Part shown: piece after piece, positions 6,501 through 6,620 of the stretch
How positions within the stretch are numbered: the stretch's first letter is position 1
Layout of the letters: each line of letters opens with the position of its first letter
Assembly: GCA_003818595.1 (NCBI GenBank)
Contig: RPQV01000199.1
Coordinates: 1-6,620, forward strand
Direction of reading: 5' to 3'
From: Calditrichota bacterium
GTDB taxonomy: Bacteria; Zhuqueibacterota; Zhuqueibacteria; Residuimicrobiales; Krinioviventaceae
Length of the DNA: 6,620 nucleotides
Notes under the pieces: generated by a model
What the model saw: the letters and a program-made list of their open reading frames with translations, nothing else
Told to the model about the DNA's origin: nothing
Databases searched by the model: none
Translations under genes and position numbers: made by a program

Positions 6501-6620
6501 TCGGTCAAGGTGAATTCAAATTCCGTACCTGAGGGAGTGGGTTGATATCGGCCGTTCATAACGGATAATTCGCCGGCCGCGTTGTAATGCAGATAAAGGT
6601 CAGCGCCCCACACGGGCAGA
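3536..6620 (-). CDS. thermolysin-like M4 metallopeptidase with propeller, jelly-roll and sorting domains (5' end outside window)
   Basis: This is a zinc endopeptidase, probably exported and active on extracellular protein. Residues are counted from the GTG codon at 6613, but the frame continues to the window edge (LPVWGADLYLHY), so the signal peptide and early propeptide are missing. Order: FTP-type propeptide end and PepSY region (1 to about 105); M4 catalytic domain (about 112-435) with zinc motif HEYGH (266-270), third ligand Glu290 in GALNEAFSD, and DNGGVHRNS carrying catalytic His363; a Pro/Glu linker (439-452); about six TolB/PD40-like repeats (about 455-750; for example GNPSFS and GHPSFSPDDRKMVF); a jelly-roll resembling choice-of-anchor J (about 757-922); and a type IX sorting domain (about 937-1025, NYPNPFNGE to GVYFYRL and SVVIQ). 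The His266-to-Glu290 spacing of 24 equals that of thermolysin (142-166), and all catalytic residues are present. The propeller and jelly-roll are inferred from motifs. It may bind substrate or the cell surface through them. Confidence 0.93.
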   Translation of the reverse strand, partial: LPVWGADLYLHYNAAGELSVMNGRYQPTPSGTEFEFTLTEQAALSRAAQALQIPLESAHIWTAEQVIYVDEKGRGIPAWHIEMGATMFDDMRFIIDGRNSEILESYNNIQTGSAAKGTGTDLLGQSRSLDLYKVGSNYYLLNTTKGMFDGNTTDEIASIQGVILVGDARNVEPDQFNYYYYTASTSTSSWPANGVSLAYSFSRVYDYFKNVHGLVTLDNARHNIIGITNIGNQYNNAFWSGGIKMFCFGNGDGQVFIDLAASFDIIAHEYGHGVTQYSSNLEYQFQSGALNEAFSDFVGVMAENYVDPANADWRIGEDCLPAGSTYNCLRDLSNPHQPKSLTSDYPNKMAEYANWTIDQDNGGVHRNSTIPGHAFYQMSTRMAVDRVEKIIYRAYLNYLTRRSEFIDLRLAAVQAAKDLYPGDNTATLTGQSFDIVEVYTGEETEPDPPFEPVEGDDFVLALFEGSGEMFKIKSDYPWADGNAVSLGITSVSKPSVTDNGQVIVYVDAEGNVNWFDTTENQNYALTDDGIWYNVAISPLGDYIALVPKPESYPSTIAIYDFAAESMTLRALSIPTTTEGAEIIPDYADILDWSTEGGWLIFDCTFALQDSYGAESNTWGIYLTNVSEDAVVPIFQPDVQYAVGNPSFSSTRDNVIAFDVIDYSSDQVGYYVYTYDLFEGQLGLIHQNSGTYGHPSFSPDDRKMVFQDQTTINDELVSSLWQIELQADGLTPSSEGAKAWVYPLEYPVWYAEGTRPSNVETVFAEQFDQETFPPNGWLAPDMPAHADYGWRQGNVDDHNFSDIEPDNVASVICGYNPAAMQVDRFYSPAFNVASSETQLTFWAGYNFSWTSNYQVNLYLTSPNSMDAAATLWQIKNEGNDGGQEWSWHQVTVDLGGYAGQKNVRLFWEYRGKDGDLYALDGIQLTNRGGAAVETDDHSALPELTIIRNYPNPFNGETLLTYTLAKDGPVTIEIYNLSGQLVQTIVQDEFQESGTFQHKWKAEGVGSGVYFYRLVTIDGVYSGKSVVIQ

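Noticed and set aside
6611..6613. GTG at 6611-6613 as the true start of the M4 peptidase
   Set aside because: The frame stays open to the window edge, the residues before it (LP) continue a propeptide motif, and no signal peptide follows the GTG. The gene is cut by the window.

Overview
The window holds two complete protein genes and one gene cut by the right edge. It probably comes from a Gram-negative bacterium of the Fibrobacterota-Chlorobiota-Bacteroidota (FCB) superphylum or a relative such as Calditrichota, KSB1-like or Marinimicrobia lineages. The main support is that two neighbouring secreted proteins end in a C-terminal domain opening with NYPNPF and closing with GVY-x-Y-x-L and a basic/hydrophobic tail, which is the type A sorting domain of type IX secretion. 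Sequence alone cannot place it more precisely.

Layout: (1) 32-1258, plus strand, a lipoprotein of the NamZ / DUF1343 exo-beta-N-acetylmuramidase family (peptidoglycan amino-sugar recycling). (2) 1259-1897, a long AT-richer gap with an inverted pair of (CGCAAAGN)3 repeats, a second imperfect hairpin, a doubtful 48-codon membrane-like ORF, a weak candidate promoter and a strong ribosome binding site. (3) 1898-3400, plus strand, a 500-residue secreted protein made of a signal peptide, two tandem homologous jelly-roll modules of carbohydrate-binding type, and a sorting domain. (4) 3401-3535, a convergent intergenic region with a clear bidirectional terminator and a second hairpin with two competing folds. 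(5) 3536-6620, minus strand, a thermolysin-type (M4) metallopeptidase missing its N-terminus at the window edge. It carries a propeptide, an intact catalytic domain, a predicted six-bladed TolB-like propeller, a jelly-roll domain and a sorting tail.

How they fit together: all three products act outside the cytoplasm. The peptidase and the binding protein look like exported or surface-attached factors using the same secretion route, plausibly for degrading and binding polymers. The NamZ lipoprotein would act on MurNAc-ended peptidoglycan fragments. The spacing and the convergent arrangement argue against one operon, so joint function is only inferred. I see no defence system, RNA gene, CRISPR array, transposase or prophage gene. 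The most unusual items are the modular architectures of the two secreted proteins and the CGCAAAG inverted-repeat element.
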